Assembly (NCBI GenBank): GCA_002686465.1
Contig: NZCP01000016.1
Coordinates: forward strand, 1 to 14,228
DNA: 14,228 nt
Reading direction: 5' to 3'
From: Candidatus Woesebacteria bacterium
GTDB taxonomy: Bacteria > Patescibacteriota > Microgenomatia > UBA8517 > UBA10165
Below the pieces are notes generated by a model. The model ran no database searches. It was not told the origin of the DNA and saw only the letters and a program-made list of their open reading frames with translations. Shown piece by piece: positions 12,758-14,228 of the stretch. Each line of letters opens with the position of its first letter. Position 1 is the first letter of the stretch. Made by a program: the position numbers and the translations under genes.

Positions 12758-13918
12758 ATGGCCCTTGTAAAGCCAGATACATCAAGGTTAGCAAAGATAA
12801 AAGTGGTAGGTGTTGGTGGTAGTGGATGTAATGCTATCAACCATATGATTAGTGAGCAGAAGATTGAGGCGGTTGAATTCATAGCTGTCAATACTGATGC
12901 CCAGATTCTTCTCAATTCCTCAGCAGATACAAAACTTCAAATTGGTGAAAAACTAACTCGCGGTCTCGGTGTAGGTGGCGACCCAGAAATTGGCAGGCAA
13001 GCAGCTGAGGAGTCTCGTGACAAGATAAAAGATCTTCTTGTTGACTCGGATATGGTTTTTCTAACATCTGGGATGGGAGGAGGCACTGGTACCGGGGCAA
13101 CGTCAATTGTGGCCGAGTTGGCAAGGGAGGCAGGAGCTTTAACCGTTTCTATTGTAACCAAGCCGTTCGCATTTGAGGGGACAAGAAGAATGGTTGTCGC
13201 AGAAGAGGGGATAGAAGGTTTGGACGGCAATGTTGATGCACTTATTGTTATTCCTAACCAGCGTCTGATGGACGTGATAGACAGAAAGGTGACGTTGGTC
13301 GAGGCGTTTAAAGTTGTCGACTCAGTTTTAGCCCAAGGTGTCCAAGGAATTGCTGAAGTTATAACAGTACCGGGTTTGGTTAACGTTGACTTTGCTGACG
13401 TTCGTACGATTATGAAAGATGCAGGAAGTGCACTTCTTGGTATTGGTACTGGGATTGGCGAAAACAGGGCTCAGGTTGCCGCCAGGGCAGCGATTTCCTC
13501 TCCTCTTCTTGAGGTTTCTATCGAAGGGGCGAAAGGACTTCTGTTTAATATTTCAGGTGGACCTGATATGACAATGTCTGAGGTTGAAGAGGCAGCGCGA
13601 ATTATCTCAGAAACAGCTGATGCGGATGCAAACATTATCTTTGGAGCAACAGTCAACGATAGATCTCCAGATCAAATGCAAATAACAGTTATTGCAACAG
13701 GATTTGACGAGATGCGCGCTCGTCTTTCGCAAATGGTTAAACCACAAAAACCAAAAATTGAGGAGCCAGAGGGTCTTGTTAGCGAGCTTCCGGAGGACGA
13801 AGATCAAGAAGAGCAAAAGAAGATAGATGTTCAAGATGAGGACGAGGATGAGGAAAGGGAAAAGGATGAGTGGGGAGAGAAGTTTGAAATTCCCGCTTTC
13901 TTGAGGCAAGGAAGATGA
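12758..13918 (+). CDS. ftsZ: Cell division protein FtsZ
   Basis: FtsZ is the tubulin-like GTPase that forms the division ring. The 386-aa product has KVVGVGGSGCNAIN (T1 loop, about residues 15-28) and the signature GMGGGTGTGAT (Gly105 on). The T7 loop NVDFADV has Asn209, Asp211 and Asp214 for GTP hydrolysis. A normal C-terminal subdomain follows (IFGATVNDRSPDQMQITVIATG). The linker after about residue 328 is short and very acidic. It leads to FEIPAFLRQGR, the conserved C-terminal peptide that binds FtsA. A perfect TATAAT (12752-12757) directly abuts the ATG, too close to give a transcript containing that ATG. A TATATT at 12720-12725 could be the working -10, with a 26-nt leader. The TGA overlaps the next gene start (ATGA). 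Confidence 0.97.
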   Translation: MALVKPDTSRLAKIKVVGVGGSGCNAINHMISEQKIEAVEFIAVNTDAQILLNSSADTKLQIGEKLTRGLGVGGDPEIGRQAAEESRDKIKDLLVDSDMVFLTSGMGGGTGTGATSIVAELAREAGALTVSIVTKPFAFEGTRRMVVAEEGIEGLDGNVDALIVIPNQRLMDVIDRKVTLVEAFKVVDSVLAQGVQGIAEVITVPGLVNVDFADVRTIMKDAGSALLGIGTGIGENRAQVAARAAISSPLLEVSIEGAKGLLFNISGGPDMTMSEVEEAARIISETADADANIIFGATVNDRSPDQMQITVIATGFDEMRARLSQMVKPQKPKIEEPEGLVSELPEDEDQEEQKKIDVQDEDEDEEREKDEWGEKFEIPAFLRQGR

Positions 13919-14228
13919 GGGGAGTTGAGAGAGGGTTTATTGATCTACCTGAATCTACGGAAGGACTAGAGAGAAAGGGCGGGATATCACTTCAGTTTGC
14001 TTGTTTATTCGAAGAGCTAGAGGATAGAGGGTTGATCAAGGCAGTTGAGCAAAGCATAGGGATTGCTGTTCCTCGGCCAGAGCCAGTTTACTTTGGAAGC
14101 GATTTTCTCTCGCCGGGGCGTAATTGGTTTCTTCAAAACTCAGGAGTAGGAAGCAATAGTAAACCATGGAGTGTTTATGCCTGTATTGAAGGTGATAGCC
14201 CATTTGATAACAGTCGTTTGCGTGTTCA
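13915..14228 (+). CDS. Unidentified protein translationally coupled to ftsZ, N-terminal part
   Basis: An ATG overlapping the ftsZ stop (ATGA, 13915-13918) opens a frame that stays open for 104 codons to the right edge of the window. The protein starts MRGVERGFIDLPES and continues ISLQFACLFEELEDRGLIKAVEQS, then PEPVYFGSDFLSPGRNWFL. It shows no membrane segment or signal peptide in the part visible, and I do not recognise a family. The four-base overlap, the same pattern as ftsW-murG, is good evidence that it is a real gene made together with FtsZ. Codon use looks like that of its neighbours. The 3' end is missing, so length and any C-terminal domain are unknown. Confidence 0.75.
   Translation, partial: MRGVERGFIDLPESTEGLERKGGISLQFACLFEELEDRGLIKAVEQSIGIAVPRPEPVYFGSDFLSPGRNWFLQNSGVGSNSKPWSVYACIEGDSPFDNSRLRV

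Noticed and set aside
1..14228. Reassigned TGA codon, as in some Patescibacteria
   Set aside because: ftsW, ftsQ and ftsZ end at TGA where their families end, and the downstream starts overlap or follow closely. The standard code fits.
1..14228. tRNA, rRNA, integrase or transposase genes
   Set aside because: I looked on both strands for such genes in the gaps and found none. The gaps are short and are explained by promoters and repeats.

Overview
This window carries a compact division and cell-wall (dcw) cluster on the + strand, with ispG and two unidentified ORFs at its left edge. The proteins resemble those of Candidate Phyla Radiation bacteria (Patescibacteria, perhaps the Microgenomates side). 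The signs are a lean dcw order, divergent MraY and MurG motifs, an FtsZ ending in an acidic linker plus an IPAFLR tail, and small unidentified ORFs among core genes. TGA is used as a stop at the ends of ftsW, ftsQ and ftsZ, so the code looks standard. The taxonomic reading is inference only. A MEP-pathway ispG would be somewhat unusual for such an organism.

Layout. 1-212: 3' end of an unidentified + strand CDS. 256-453: a 65-aa unidentified ORF with a clear promoter. 501-1670, - strand: ispG. 1671-1833: divergent control region holding the ispG -10 box, a TTGACA promoter and two exact tandem AAAGTGGTGA boxes, the expected MraZ operator. 1834-5257: mraZ, rsmH, an ftsL-like gene and ftsI, almost without gaps. 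5234-5468: a structured repeat region that begins inside the ftsI stop end. 5499-8948: murA, mraY, ftsW. 8945-12119: murG, ftsQ, ftsA. 12169-12669: an unidentified 166-aa gene placed between ftsA and ftsZ. 12758-13918: ftsZ. 13915-end: an unidentified gene overlapping ftsZ by ATGA and running off the window.

How the genes work together. MurA starts UDP-MurNAc synthesis, MraY makes lipid I and MurG makes lipid II. The FtsW/FtsI pair polymerises and crosslinks septal peptidoglycan. The FtsL-like protein and FtsQ would activate that pair. FtsA tethers the FtsZ ring to the membrane. RsmH methylates 16S rRNA, and MraZ probably represses the cluster. No murB-F or ddl gene lies in this run.

Most noteworthy: (1) extended or consensus -10 boxes lie about 5-10 nt upstream of many start codons, implying widespread leaderless or near-leaderless transcription with internal promoters; (2) MurA has Asp instead of the catalytic-loop Cys, predicting fosfomycin insensitivity; (3) MraY lacks two of the three His of its HHH motif; (4) a tandem hairpin repeat duplicates the 3' end of ftsI and is interrupted by a palindromic element of about 100 bp with 9-bp inverted ends; (5) two unidentified genes flank ftsZ.
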